This document shows positions 43,040-52,106 of a stretch of DNA of 64,000 nucleotides, piece by piece. The notes beneath the pieces are model-generated. The model made no database searches and was not told the origin of the DNA. It saw only the letters and a program-made list of their open reading frames with translations. The position numbers and the translations under genes were made by a program. Within the stretch, counting starts at the first letter, position 1, and each line of letters opens with the position of its first letter. The DNA is from Leucobacter sp. UCMA 4100 (GTDB lineage Bacteria > Actinomycetota > Actinomycetes > Actinomycetales > Microbacteriaceae): the NCBI RefSeq assembly GCF_027853335.1, contig NZ_JAFEUS010000002.1:558001-622000 (forward strand), given 5' to 3'.

Positions 43040-44323
43040 CTAGGCGAAGAACGTCTGAGCGACGAGGGCAAGCGCATACAGGTCATCGACGTGTGCGAGT
43101 TCGCGTGCCGAGTGCATCGAAAGCAGCGGCACCCCGATGTCGACGGTGCGAATGCCGAGGCGGGTTGCGGTGAGCGGCCCAATGGTCGTTCCGCAGGGCA
43201 TGTCGTTGTTCGACACGAAGGTCTGATGCTTGACCCCTGCACGCTCGCACACGCTGCTCCAGAGGGCCGCCCCGTGCGCGTCTGAGGCGTAGCGCTGCTG
43301 CGCGTTGACCTTGAGCATAGGCCCCTGCCCCGCGAGCGGGCGCACGTTGGGGTCGTGGCGCTCGCGGTAGTTCGGGTGCACCGAGTGCCCTGCGTCGGCC
43401 GAGAGGCACCATGATGAGGCGAGCCCGCGCGCACGCTCTTCGACGCCGGCGCCGAGCAAAGCGTAGAGGCGGTCGACGATCTCGGCCAGGAACGGCCCTG
43501 AAGCGCCTGAGCGGGTCTCTGAGCCGATTTCTTCGTGGTCGAAGGACACGAACACGGCGATGCTGTTTTCGGCGGGCTGAGCGCCTTTCATGGCGGCGAG
43601 GCCGGCGTAGGTCGACGAGAGGTTGTCGAGTCGCCCTGAGGCGAGCAGTTCGCCGCCAATCCCGATGCGCGCCGGGGCCTGCGTGTCGGCGACGACGACG
43701 TCGCAACCGGCAATATCGGCGGCATCAATACCAGCGTCGACAGCGAGCAATCGCAGCGGATCGCCCTCGCCGTACCCGAGGCTCACACCCAGCACGGGCT
43801 GCGTGTTCATCTGCTTCTGCAGTTTGAGCCCCTCGTTAACCTGGCGATCGAGGTGAATCGCGAGTTGCGGAATGCGCGCGACGGCCCCAGTCTTTGCGGT
43901 GAGCTCCTGCCCGTCACGGGTGATGAGTCGGCCCGCAAAGGCGAGGTCGCGGTCGAGCCACGAGTTGAGCAGCGGGCCGCCGTAAATTTCGACGCCGGCC
44001 TGGGCCCATCCCTCTGCGTCAAAGGCTGGGCTTGGCTTGAGCTTGAATCCGGGCGAATCGGTGTGGGCACCAAAGATGTTGAGCCGCGCCGAAGGGGTGA
44101 TGTCGGGGCCCACAGCCCAGGCGATCACGGCACCGTCACGCACGACGACGTGCTTCGCACCCGGCGTGAGTTCGGGCCATGCTGCGGTCTCGTCGAGGGC
44201 CTCGTAGCCCGCCTCGATGAGCTGGCGCTCGGTCTCTCGTGCCGCGTGGTACGACGAGGGCGATGCGCTCACAAAGTCTGAGATCTGCTGAATGTACGTG
44301 TTGAGGTCTGGCATATGGGTCAT
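43040..44323 (-). CDS. apeB: M18 family aminopeptidase
   Basis: The 427-residue metallopeptidase has the family metal ligands: NIFGAHTDSPGFKLKPSP (His, Asp), VSFDHEEIGSETRSGASG (Glu pair), SADAGHSVHPNY (Asp, His) and a late His in LSMHSARELAH. M18 enzymes are dodecameric cytosolic aminopeptidases preferring acidic or neutral N-terminal residues. ATG 44323 has an AAGGAGC site. It lies downstream of pepA on the same strand, separated by hairpins. Confidence 0.95.
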   Translation of the reverse strand: MTHMPDLNTYIQQISDFVSASPSSYHAARETERQLIEAGYEALDETAAWPELTPGAKHVVVRDGAVIAWAVGPDITPSARLNIFGAHTDSPGFKLKPSPAFDAEGWAQAGVEIYGGPLLNSWLDRDLAFAGRLITRDGQELTAKTGAVARIPQLAIHLDRQVNEGLKLQKQMNTQPVLGVSLGYGEGDPLRLLAVDAGIDAADIAGCDVVVADTQAPARIGIGGELLASGRLDNLSSTYAGLAAMKGAQPAENSIAVFVSFDHEEIGSETRSGASGPFLAEIVDRLYALLGAGVEERARGLASSWCLSADAGHSVHPNYRERHDPNVRPLAGQGPMLKVNAQQRYASDAHGAALWSSVCERAGVKHQTFVSNNDMPCGTTIGPLTATRLGIRTVDIGVPLLSMHSARELAHVDDLYALALVAQTFFA

Positions 44324-44359
44324 CGTGGTAGCTCCTTGCACCCCTCAGGGGCGCGGTAG

Positions 44360-44393
44360 GCGGTCACGGGAAACAGTGCTTTCCCGTGACCGC
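44360..44393. terminator. Hairpin upstream of apeB
   Basis: A perfect 14-bp stem (44360-44373 with 44380-44393) has a 6-base loop. With the next hairpin it separates pepA from apeB. Confidence 0.6.
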
Positions 44394-44418
44394 ACGGTGT
44401 AAAACGGTGGCGATACAC

Positions 44419-44469
44419 AACACCGGGGCCCCGTCACGATCAAACGATCGCGGCCGAGACCCCGGTGTT
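44419..44469 (-). terminator. Hairpin after pepA
   Basis: Outer arms AACACCGGGG and CCCCGGTGTT pair around a partly structured 31-base loop, 31 bases past the pepA stop. Confidence 0.65.
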
Positions 44470-44499
44470 GGTCACTCGAAAGTGTGAAGCAGTCGTGAA

Positions 44500-45984
44500 C
44501 TACTGGCGCGGTGCCTCGAAGGCCGCGGCAAACTCGGCGAGCAGGCGTGCACCGAAGCCGGTTGAGCCGGTTGAACGCCAGAGGTCGTTCTTGTCGCTCA
44601 TCATGGTGCCTGCGATATCGAGGTGGCCCCAGGCGATCCCGTCGACGAACTCGTTCAGGAAGAGACCGGCGAGGATGAGACCCGCTGATGATCCGCCGAT
44701 GTTCGAGAGGTCAGCCGTGTTCGACTTGAGCTGCTCGCGGTAGCGGTGATCGAGGGGCATGCGCCAGATGTTCTCGTCGCTCACGAGGGCTGCTGCCTCG
44801 AGCTGAGCGGCGACCTCGTCGTTGTTCGCGAGCATCGCTGCGGTGCGCTCACCGAGTGCCATCTGCGCGGCACCCGTGAGGGTCGCGATGTCGATGATCG
44901 CGTCGGGGCGCTGCTCTTCTTCGGTCGCGAGCACGAGGCCGTCGGCGAGCACGAGGCGACCCTCGGCGTCGGTGTTCTTAACCTCGACGGTCGTGCCGCC
45001 GCGAATCGTGAGCACGTCGCCGAGCTTCGTCGCGCTGCCCGAGGGCATGTTGTCAGTGCACATGAGCCAGCCGGTGACCTGGTGCTCAACACCGAGCTCA
45101 CGCAGCGAGGTCATCGACGAGAAGACCGCAGCGGCGCCCATCATGTCGAACTTCATGGCCGCGTGCATCGCGTTCGAGGGCTTGAGGCTGATGCCGCCCG
45201 AGTCGTACATGATGCCCTTGCCCACGAGCGCGAGGTGGCCCTTCGCGTTCTCGGGACGGTACATGACCTTGATCATGCGGGGCTCTTCGGTCGAGCCGGC
45301 GTTCACACCGAGCAGGCCGCCGAGGCCGAGCTCCATGATCTGCGCGCGGTCGTAGACCTCAACCTCGAGGCCAAACTCGGGGGCGAGCTTCTGCGCGATC
45401 TCGCCGAACTTCTCGGCGCTCAGGTGGCGCGGCGGGGTGTTCGCGAGGTCACGCGCGAGGCCAGCGATGCGAGCGAGCACGAGGCCACGCTCGATGCCCT
45501 CGGTCGCCTGCTTCTCGTCGTCGGTGACGACGGTGAGCTTCTCGAGCGTCACGGTCTTCGGGTCGGTCGTGAGCTCGTCCCAGCGGTAGCGTGCGAGCAG
45601 CGAGCCCTCGACGACGGCCTGAGCCGCTTCGTCGACCGAGACCGCGAGGCCGCGCACGTCAACGGCGAGGTCAGCGATCTCGCTCGCGGCACGGGTGAAG
45701 GCGGCCGCGGCGTCGCGCACCTGGGCCTGGGTCTCAAGCTTCTCGCCAACGCCAACGAGCACCGTAAGGGTCTCGCCCGCAATCGGGTAGGTCTGCCCCG
45801 GCTTCGCGGTGAAGCCAACGGCGGCGAGCGCCTCGCGTGACACGGTCACACCCGAGGGAAGTTCGCCCTCGGTGCTCACGAACACTGCCTGTGCTGCAGC
45901 CTGCGCCTGTGCAGCCGCAACAACCTGAGGCTGCTGGTCGAGAGAAGGAATCGGGTTAAATGAAGCATCAATCACAACAGTCAT
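44500..45984 (-). CDS. pepA: Leucyl aminopeptidase (M17)
   Basis: The 494-residue protein has an N-terminal macro-like domain and a C-terminal M17 catalytic domain: LVGKGIMYDSGGISLKPSNAM (Lys, Asp), MKFDMMGAAAVF, NTDAEGRLVLADGL (signature with Asp, Glu, Arg), IIDIATLTGAAQMALG, and a C-terminal WGHLDIAG. It uses two Zn or Mn ions to remove N-terminal Leu and other residues; the usual form is a cytosolic hexamer. ATG 45984 is chosen at MTVVID. It pairs with the M18 enzyme just downstream for peptide recycling. Confidence 0.95.
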   Translation of the reverse strand: MTVVIDASFNPIPSLDQQPQVVAAAQAQAAAQAVFVSTEGELPSGVTVSREALAAVGFTAKPGQTYPIAGETLTVLVGVGEKLETQAQVRDAAAAFTRAASEIADLAVDVRGLAVSVDEAAQAVVEGSLLARYRWDELTTDPKTVTLEKLTVVTDDEKQATEGIERGLVLARIAGLARDLANTPPRHLSAEKFGEIAQKLAPEFGLEVEVYDRAQIMELGLGGLLGVNAGSTEEPRMIKVMYRPENAKGHLALVGKGIMYDSGGISLKPSNAMHAAMKFDMMGAAAVFSSMTSLRELGVEHQVTGWLMCTDNMPSGSATKLGDVLTIRGGTTVEVKNTDAEGRLVLADGLVLATEEEQRPDAIIDIATLTGAAQMALGERTAAMLANNDEVAAQLEAAALVSDENIWRMPLDHRYREQLKSNTADLSNIGGSSAGLILAGLFLNEFVDGIAWGHLDIAGTMMSDKNDLWRSTGSTGFGARLLAEFAAAFEAPRQ

Positions 45985-46047
45985 GCCCACCACCATACTC
46001 CCCGGGTGTGGGAGCCCACCGAGGAATTTCGGAGGCTCCCACCCGAG

Positions 46048-47427
46048 TCACGCCGCGGCGAGCGCCTCAACGGGCGCGACGCGAACGGCGCGTTTCGAGG
46101 GCGCGAACGACGCGAGCGCCGCGAGGGCAATGCCAAACACCGCGATGCCCGCGATGACGAGCAGGGGGATGCCCGGCCGCTGAATGCCGACCTCTGAAGC
46201 AAGCAGAGAGGTGGCGGCGATCCACCCGTAAAAACCGCCGAGCACGACGCCGAAGACGAGCGCGGTGAGCGTCATCTGCGCGGCCTCAACGATCACGAGG
46301 CCACGCACCTGCGCGCCCGTGAAGCCGAGCGTGCGCAAGAGGCCGAGCTCGCGGGTGCGCTGAATAACGCCGAGCGAGAGCGTGTTCACGAGGCCAACGG
46401 CTGCGATGACGGCCGAGAACCCGACGAGCGCGGTGAGCACCACCGTGACGGTCGCGATGGTCGAACCGAGCACCGCTTGCGAGGCAGGGTCGTCGCCGAA
46501 GGCCGTGAGCATCATCGACTCGAAGCTCGAGAGGGCCACCGCAAACATGGTCACGAGGGTCACCCCGATCACGAGGCCGATCGTCGCGCGAGTGGCTCGC
46601 TCGGGATGCCGCGTCGCGTTCGCACTCGCGAGGCGCGCGACGGGGCTCTTGCCGAGCAGCTTGCCGCTCAGCGCGAGCATGGGAGGCATGATGCGGTGCG
46701 CAGCGAGCATGATGCCGGTGAACGAGAACATTCCGCCGAAAAACGCGACGACGATACCCATGGGGCTGAGCGCGATGCCGAGCCCCATCAGCGCGACACC
46801 GATGATCACGAAGATGATCGCCGTAACCGTGCGCCCCACGCGACCACCGGCCACCTCTGGCGAGGGCTCAACGGCCGCACCGGTCGCCGCGATCGGCGAA
46901 ACCTGGCCGACTCGCTTGGTGCCGACCCAGGCAGCGATCCACGTGGTCGCGATGACGAGGGCCACCGCGACGAGCGTCAGCGGATCGAAGAGCGGGTACC
47001 CACGCCCAGCTGGCAAGCCTCCCTGCTGCACCGCGATGGCCACGCCGCCCGCCACGAGCCCCGTCGCGACGACGAAGCCGGCGAGCGCGCCGAGGGCGCC
47101 CATGACGAGACCCTCGCGGGCGACCGAGGCGCGCATGCGGTTCGAGGTCGAGCCGATGAGTCGGTACAGCGCGATCGTGCGGGTGCGCCCCGCGATGATC
47201 GTCGAGAAGGTGTTCGCGGTGACGATCGCGGCGACGTAGAGCGCGATGCCGATGAACACGAACGAGACCGCGAGAAACATCATTCGAAAGGTTGCAGAAC
47301 CCTCCATGAGGTTCGGATCGAGCGCTGCCGCAAGCACACCGGTCGTGAGAATGAGCGTGACGGCGAGCACTGTCGACAGTGCCGAGACGACGATCGTCGC
47401 GCCATGCCCCTGAAGCCTGTCTCTCAT
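46048..47427 (-). CDS. FtsX/MacB-type ABC transporter permease
   Basis: The 459-residue protein has about eight TM helices in two FtsX-like blocks. The first has a shortened external region after TM1. The C-terminal block includes VGLVNTLSLGVIQRTRELGLLRTLGFTGAQVRGLVIVEA, a typical FtsX signature. It lacks a MacB periplasmic domain. Its ATG overlaps the ATPase stop by four bases (ATGA). Together they probably export or extract a lipid, peptide or antimicrobial; substrate unknown. Confidence 0.9.
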   Translation of the reverse strand: MRDRLQGHGATIVVSALSTVLAVTLILTTGVLAAALDPNLMEGSATFRMMFLAVSFVFIGIALYVAAIVTANTFSTIIAGRTRTIALYRLIGSTSNRMRASVAREGLVMGALGALAGFVVATGLVAGGVAIAVQQGGLPAGRGYPLFDPLTLVAVALVIATTWIAAWVGTKRVGQVSPIAATGAAVEPSPEVAGGRVGRTVTAIIFVIIGVALMGLGIALSPMGIVVAFFGGMFSFTGIMLAAHRIMPPMLALSGKLLGKSPVARLASANATRHPERATRATIGLVIGVTLVTMFAVALSSFESMMLTAFGDDPASQAVLGSTIATVTVVLTALVGFSAVIAAVGLVNTLSLGVIQRTRELGLLRTLGFTGAQVRGLVIVEAAQMTLTALVFGVVLGGFYGWIAATSLLASEVGIQRPGIPLLVIAGIAVFGIALAALASFAPSKRAVRVAPVEALAAA

Positions 47428-48221
47428 GCGCTCACCTGCTCGAGGTTGAGCATCGTGCGCGAGATCTGCTCTGGGCTCATGGCTGCCGAGTCGAGCACGA
47501 TCTGCCCGTCAGCGAGAAACAGGATGCGGTCGGCGTAGCTCGCGGCAACCGGGTCGTGGGTGACCATCGCGATCGACTGGCCCGAGCTGTTCACGGCCTC
47601 GCGCAGCAGCCCGAGCACCTCGCGGCTCGTGCGCGAGTCGAGGGCACCCGTTGGCTCGTCGGCGAAGACGATGTCTGGGCTCGTCGCGAGCGCCCTCGCG
47701 ATGGCGACGCGCTGCTGCTGGCCGCCCGAAAGCTCGTGCGGGCGGTGCGTGAGGCGGTTCGCGAGGCCAAGCGTTGCCAGAATCGTGTCGATGCGCCCCT
47801 GCTCGGCCGCGGTCGGCGTGCGCCCGTCGAGTTCGAAGGGAAGCATGACGTTGCCGAGCACGTCGAGCGTTGGCACGAGGTTGAAAGCCTGAAAGATGAA
47901 GCCAATCTGGCGACGGCGGAGCTTCGTGAGCTCGGTGTCATTCATGCCGGTGATGCGCTGCCCCGCGAGCAGAATCTCGCCGGAACTGACGGTGTCGAGG
48001 CCGGCCATGACGTGCATGAGCGTCGACTTGCCCGAGCCCGACGGGCCCATGATCGCGGTGAAAGCGCCGCGCTTAAGGCCGAGGCTGACCCCGCCGAGCG
48101 CCGTGACCGGGTTCGCCGCATCGCCGTACTGTTTGACGACGTGGTGGGCCGAAACCACGAGGTCGCTCGGGGGTTCGGGGGTGCTTCTCACGAGGGGAAT
48201 CTGCTGCGAAATATCGTTCAT
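47424..48221 (-). CDS. ABC transporter ATPase, LolD/MacB type
   Basis: The 265-residue protein has Walker [11 protein letters not shown]-loop IGFIFQAFNLVPTLDVLGNV, signature LSGGQQQRVAIARAL, Walker B IVFADEPTGALD and the H-loop MVTHD. These are the MacB/LolD/FtsE-type sequence preferences. It starts at ATG 48221, six bases after TAGCGT, so it is probably leaderless. It is coupled to the downstream permease gene. No two-component system lies nearby. Confidence 0.93.
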   Translation of the reverse strand: MNDISQQIPLVRSTPEPPSDLVVSAHHVVKQYGDAANPVTALGGVSLGLKRGAFTAIMGPSGSGKSTLMHVMAGLDTVSSGEILLAGQRITGMNDTELTKLRRRQIGFIFQAFNLVPTLDVLGNVMLPFELDGRTPTAAEQGRIDTILATLGLANRLTHRPHELSGGQQQRVAIARALATSPDIVFADEPTGALDSRTSREVLGLLREAVNSSGQSIAMVTHDPVAASYADRILFLADGQIVLDSAAMSPEQISRTMLNLEQVSA

Positions 48222-48425
48222 ACCCAAACGCTACGACCGGCCACCCACCAGCCGCGTCGGCCCCGGGTACCAGCGGGGCGTACCCCGGTACGATCTTGCG
48301 TGGGTCTTCAGGGTGACCGGGCGTTGGCTCGTCGCGGATCCGCCGCTTTGCCCCGTCTCATGATTTATCTCGCGCGCAAGATAATGCTCGGGAATACTTT
48401 TACCGGGCGCCCGGTTACACCCGAC

Positions 48426-49478
48426 ATGAAAGCATTTGGATTCCTCTCATTCGGCCACTACGGCGACGTGCCCGGGTCAATCACCCGCACCGCCGGCGAC
48501 ATGCTCAAGCAGACCATCGAAATCGCCGAGGGTGCCGACGAGATCGGCGTGAACGGCGCCTACGTGCGCGTGCACCACTTCGCGCGCCAGGCCGCCTCAC
48601 CCATGCCGCTACTCACCGCGATGGCGGCACGCACGAAGCACATCGAGGTCGGAACCGGCGTCATCGACATGCGATACGAAAACCCCCTCTACCTCGCCGA
48701 AGAAGCGGCCGCCCTCGACTACATCGCCGACGGCAGACTCGCGCTCGGCATCAGCCGAGGATCACCAGAACCGGCACTGCGCGGCTACGAGGCATTCGGC
48801 TACACCGGCTCGAGCGACCCCCGCGGCGCCGACCTCGCCCGCGACAAGTTCGACCTCTTTCTCGACGCGATCGACGGCGGCGGCATCACCGAGGGCGACC
48901 CGCAGATGACGGGCCCCGGCGTGCACCTGCCCATCGAGCCGCACTCGCCCACACTACGCGACCACATCTGGTGGGGAGCCGGCTCGCGCGCCTCGGCCGA
49001 AGACGTCGGCCGCATGGGCCTAAACCTCATGTCGTCAACCCTGCTCACCGAAGCCACCGGCGAACCCTTCGACGTGCTGCAACGCCAGCAGATCGAGCAG
49101 TTTCGCGAGGCCTACCGCGCCGCCGGCCACACCGGCACCCCGCGCGTGAGCGTGAGCCGCAGCGTGTTCCCGATCATGAACCAGCGCGACGAAATGTACT
49201 TCGGGCTGCGTTCACGCGAAAACCAGGACCAGATCGGTGTCATCGACGGGCTGCGCTCGACCTTCGGCAAGACCTACGCCGACAGCCCCGAAGTGCTCAT
49301 CGAGCAACTGAAAAACGACGAGGCCGTGATGGCGGCCGACACCCTCATGCTGACGATTCCGAACCAGCTCGGCCCCGAGTACAACCTGCACGTGCTCGAG
49401 TCATTCGCGAAGCACGTGGCGCCGGCGCTGGGGTGGAAGCCGAATACCGAGGGGGCGGTTACGGGGTACGCGATCTAG
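48426..49478 (+). CDS. LLM-class (luciferase-like) flavin-dependent oxidoreductase
   Basis: The 350-residue TIM-barrel monooxygenase has a family start MKAFGFLSFGHYGD, then GVNGAYVRVHHFARQAASPMPLLTAMAARTKHIEVGTGVIDMRYENP and LDYIADGRLALGISRGSPEP. Family members oxidise diverse substrates using reduced FMN or F420, but the substrate cannot be read here. In-frame ATGs at 48360 and 48384 are possible, but 48426 fits the family. TACTTT at 48395 may be the -10 element. Confidence 0.88.
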   Translation: MKAFGFLSFGHYGDVPGSITRTAGDMLKQTIEIAEGADEIGVNGAYVRVHHFARQAASPMPLLTAMAARTKHIEVGTGVIDMRYENPLYLAEEAAALDYIADGRLALGISRGSPEPALRGYEAFGYTGSSDPRGADLARDKFDLFLDAIDGGGITEGDPQMTGPGVHLPIEPHSPTLRDHIWWGAGSRASAEDVGRMGLNLMSSTLLTEATGEPFDVLQRQQIEQFREAYRAAGHTGTPRVSVSRSVFPIMNQRDEMYFGLRSRENQDQIGVIDGLRSTFGKTYADSPEVLIEQLKNDEAVMAADTLMLTIPNQLGPEYNLHVLESFAKHVAPALGWKPNTEGAVTGYAI

Positions 49479-49507
49479 GGGTGAATTTCTTGCGGCAGCG
49501 TACCTTT

Positions 49508-49541
49508 ACTCCTGCATCACTTTGAAAGGTGATGCAGGAGT
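49508..49541 (+). terminator. Terminator hairpin after the luciferase-like gene
   Basis: A 13-bp perfect stem (49508-49520 with 49529-49541) with an 8-base loop lies 30 bases past the stop and is followed by TTC. Confidence 0.75.
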
Positions 49542-49623
49542 TTCGGGAATGCAACAAGGTGCCCTGCTTCACCCCGGTTTTTCATGAAGCAAGGGGCTTT
49601 GAAGGGCCATGTATGGTGGGGTT

Positions 49624-49794
49624 ATGAAGTTGGGCAAAGCAGCACTGATCGGCGTGGTACTTTCTGTGGTGATGATTCTGGCAGGTGCGCTGGTTATCAC
49701 TTTCACAGAGTTCGGCATTCTCGGTTTTACGCTCATCCTTCTCGGGATTTGCCTCGAGATCTACGCTATTTCTAGGCCACGTCACACCGACTAA
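49624..49794 (+). CDS. Small two-helix membrane protein
   Basis: The 56-residue protein begins MKLGKAALIGVV and contains two hydrophobic stretches with a short tail (SRPRHTD). It is not recognised. TATGGT lies exactly six bases before the ATG, which supports a leaderless gene. Confidence 0.55.
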   Translation: MKLGKAALIGVVLSVVMILAGALVITFTEFGILGFTLILLGICLEIYAISRPRHTD

Positions 49795-49958
49795 ACGGCG
49801 CAGCCTCAACCAACTTGGCCCCAATGATCAATTGCACGTGCCCGAGCCGCGTTTGAAGTGTGGAGCGCCTACTCCAAGGCGTGAGCGAAAACGCGAAGGG
49901 TCGTTTGCGCGGTAGGCGTTCTACTGCACCACTTCCAAACGCTGCTAGGGTCAGATAC

Positions 49959-50366
49959 ATGGCCGAAACTGTGGTGATGGGGATGGTGATGGCCGGCTTC
50001 TTGCTCCTGTTCGGAGTCGGGCTATTCACCGTAGGTAAAGCCTGCGAGAACGGCGACATTGCGCGCAATAGGGCATTTGGGCTTCGCACTCGGCACACCC
50101 TCGCCTCAGATGAAGCTTGGGCCGTTGGCCATGCAGCCGGGGGCCGAAATCTCAGGATCGCAGGGCTTGGATCGTTGATCGGTTCGGCCCTCGCTGTGCT
50201 CAGTGCGCCCCTTTTCTTCTTGGGGGTATCTGAGAACGTCACCAACTCGATCATCGCTTCACTCATCGTTGCATCAGCGCTCTGGTCGCTTGTTTGGGTG
50301 TTGCTCGCTGGGATCAAAGCCAATAGAGCCGCGAAGCAGCTCTCTCGCTCGAGCGAGCACGTGTAG
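49959..50366 (+). CDS. SdpI-like family small membrane protein
   Basis: The 135-residue protein has three or four TM helices and the SdpI/YhfL-type loop RNRAFGLRTRHTLASDEAWAVGHAAGG between TM1 and TM2. SdpI proteins give immunity or sense toxin in Bacillus; in Actinobacteria the role is mostly unknown. TAGGGT is seven bases before the ATG, suggesting a leaderless start. Confidence 0.75.
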   Translation: MAETVVMGMVMAGFLLLFGVGLFTVGKACENGDIARNRAFGLRTRHTLASDEAWAVGHAAGGRNLRIAGLGSLIGSALAVLSAPLFFLGVSENVTNSIIASLIVASALWSLVWVLLAGIKANRAAKQLSRSSEHV

Positions 50367-50468
50367 GGGTATCGGCACCGGCGCTGTGGTGGAAGTCGAA
50401 GACCGAGAGCCAGTTCAAAGCGATACGATGTAACGCTTTTGCCCATCACCGACTGGCATAATCACAAC

Positions 50469-51029
50469 ATGGGTAACGAGCGCGGGTACGAGTCAGTGCT
50501 TAGTGACATTCGTCTTGACCCGCCTACCACGGCCGATATTGAGCCGCTGCATGAGATCTACCGAGATCTGCGAGTTTGGACGCATCTTCCCTCTGGCCGG
50601 CACACTGAACTTGCAACGACCACTGCGATGGTCACATCGTGGATCGATGCGTGGGAGCGCGACGGACTCGCAGCCTGGATTGTTCGCCATATGATGAGCC
50701 GAGAGTTCCTCGGGCACGTAGGTTGCTCCGTCAGAAACGAAACGTTCTGGAACTTGGGCTACCGTCTGGCTGCGAACGCACAGGGCCGTGGCATTGCCAG
50801 CCGTGTTTCGAAGGTGGCGGTCAAGCGAGCGCAGCTTGTCGCTCCGGAGCTACCGGTGGTCGCGTATCTCTTGGAGCACAACCATGCGAGCGCCCGAGTT
50901 GCCGAGAAATGTGGGCTGACTTTGCAGCATCGCGCTCCAGACGCGGGCAATCCCGATCCGGAAGCAATTCGGCTGGTCTACGCAGACCGCGAGTTGTCAG
51001 ACGATGAGCTTCGCGCAGCTCTAGGTTGA
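50469..51029 (+). CDS. GNAT family N-acetyltransferase
   Basis: The 186-residue protein is of the RimJ/RimL-like acetyltransferase group (GNAT_3): an N-terminal IRLDPPTTADIEPLHEIYRD, the LGYRLAANAQGRGIASRVSK acetyl-CoA loop (Q-x-x-G-x-A/G type) and HNHASARVAEKCGL near the end. The substrate may be a protein N-terminus or a small amine. ATG 50469 is six bases after CATAAT. Confidence 0.85.
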   Translation: MGNERGYESVLSDIRLDPPTTADIEPLHEIYRDLRVWTHLPSGRHTELATTTAMVTSWIDAWERDGLAAWIVRHMMSREFLGHVGCSVRNETFWNLGYRLAANAQGRGIASRVSKVAVKRAQLVAPELPVVAYLLEHNHASARVAEKCGLTLQHRAPDAGNPDPEAIRLVYADRELSDDELRAALG

Positions 51030-51228
51030 GCGGCTCTGAGTGCTGGGCGATGAAGGCGCTGTTTCGGGTCCGGTCATTCAGCCGCGAACCCGAGAGGTGG
51101 TTCTGCAACGCGTTGCCCCAGCCTTCCCCACCCATCCCCAGCCCAGAATGGTTCGCGGATCCCGCCAGCCCGTTTTGGTGGGGCTCTCAGGGGCAACCGT
51201 AGCTGCCGCGAAAACCGAGGCTGCCGCG

Positions 51229-51288
51229 AAATTGTTTGCACTTTTTGCCCGTTTGAGGCCGAAAATCACCCAAAAGTGCAAACAATTT
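51229..51288. repeat. Long inverted repeat between the GNAT gene and a hypothetical gene
   Basis: Arms at 51229-51245 and 51272-51288 are perfect 17-base complements (AAATTGTTTGCACTTTT) around a 26-base centre. AT-rich arms in a GC-rich setting make it stand out. It could be a terminator for the GNAT gene or a small repetitive element. The rest of this 309-base gap holds only two GCTGCCGCGAAA copies and the next gene's promoter. Confidence 0.85.
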
Positions 51289-51338
51289 GAGCGGCTGACG
51301 GCAGCGGCGGCGGCCGACCACCGCGCTACGATGTCACC

Positions 51339-51704
51339 ATGACCGTTCACAGTGACTGGATCGAGCACCGCCGCGGCGACAACGAACTCATCGGGTGGAT
51401 CGTGCCCGAGGGCGAAGATTTCGCGACCATCGACCTGCTCGGCCGCCGCGGTGAGCCCGTCGACTGGCTCACCGCCAAGGAATACCTCGAAGACCTCGGC
51501 ATCGGCTACCTCGCTGACCGTTACGCGTTCTTCACCGCTCCTGATCAGTGGGCGCGCGTGAAGATCGTCGAGGTTTCGCCCGACGGCATCACCGTGCAAG
51601 AGGACGATTACGGTGACGCGATCGGCGGGGTTCCCCTGCCCTCGCACCGTCTGCCGTGGCCAATGTCGAGCACGCTCGTTCCCCTCGCAGAGGTTCAGCG
51701 CTAG
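51339..51704 (+). CDS. Hypothetical 121-residue protein
   Basis: Not recognised. It is rich in acidic residues and aromatic strands (DWIEHRRGDNELIGWIVPEGEDF, then LGIGYLADRYAF), suggesting a small beta-rich cytosolic fold. TACGAT is six bases before the ATG, a leaderless start. The next gene follows after 17 bases and may be cotranscribed. Confidence 0.7.
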   Translation: MTVHSDWIEHRRGDNELIGWIVPEGEDFATIDLLGRRGEPVDWLTAKEYLEDLGIGYLADRYAFFTAPDQWARVKIVEVSPDGITVQEDDYGDAIGGVPLPSHRLPWPMSSTLVPLAEVQR

Positions 51705-51721
51705 CGCGCGAGGCTGAGCCC

Positions 51722-52021
51722 ATGACAGGTGAAACACTCATGAAAGGTCACATCGCCCTCCGCGGCAGGCTCATCTGCCGCACCCCGAAAGAAGCCGAGA
51801 CCGTGCGCACTCACCTCCCAGCGCACGAGGCCTTGAGCCGCGCCGAACCGGGCTGCGTTTCGTTCGAGGTGACCGCCACCGATGATCCACTCGTTTGGCA
51901 CGTTGCCGAGCAATTCTCGAGCGAAGAGGCTTTCGCAGCCCACCAGCGCCGCGTCGCCGCGAGCGAGTGGGGCCTCGTGACGGCGGGCATTACGAGGGAG
52001 TACCACATCACGAGGGGCTAG
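51722..52021 (+). CDS. Antibiotic-biosynthesis monooxygenase (ABM) domain protein
   Basis: The 99-residue protein has a dimeric alpha/beta-barrel ABM pattern: RLICRTPKEAETVRTHLPAHEALSRAEPGCVSFEVTATDDP, WHVAEQFSSEEAFAAHQRRVAASEW. Many members are quinol or heme monooxygenases or of unknown role. ATG 51722 (GAGG eight bases upstream) and ATG 51740 (GGTGA seven bases upstream) are equally good starts. Confidence 0.78.
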   Translation: MTGETLMKGHIALRGRLICRTPKEAETVRTHLPAHEALSRAEPGCVSFEVTATDDPLVWHVAEQFSSEEAFAAHQRRVAASEWGLVTAGITREYHITRG

Positions 52022-52106
52022 ACCCCCTCGCCGCGGATCGCAGCCGATCACCCATCACCTTTCCCGCTCTCGAACGAATGTCAGTGGTCCCTTTTACACT
52101 GTCACC

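Noticed and set aside
44746-45840. 364-codon plus-strand frame
   Set aside because: Antisense to pepA with its complete M17 signature.
47379-48425. Plus-strand extension of the luciferase-like gene to 699 codons
   Set aside because: The extra N-terminus is antisense to the LolD-like ATPase and has no family similarity. The family start is at 48426.
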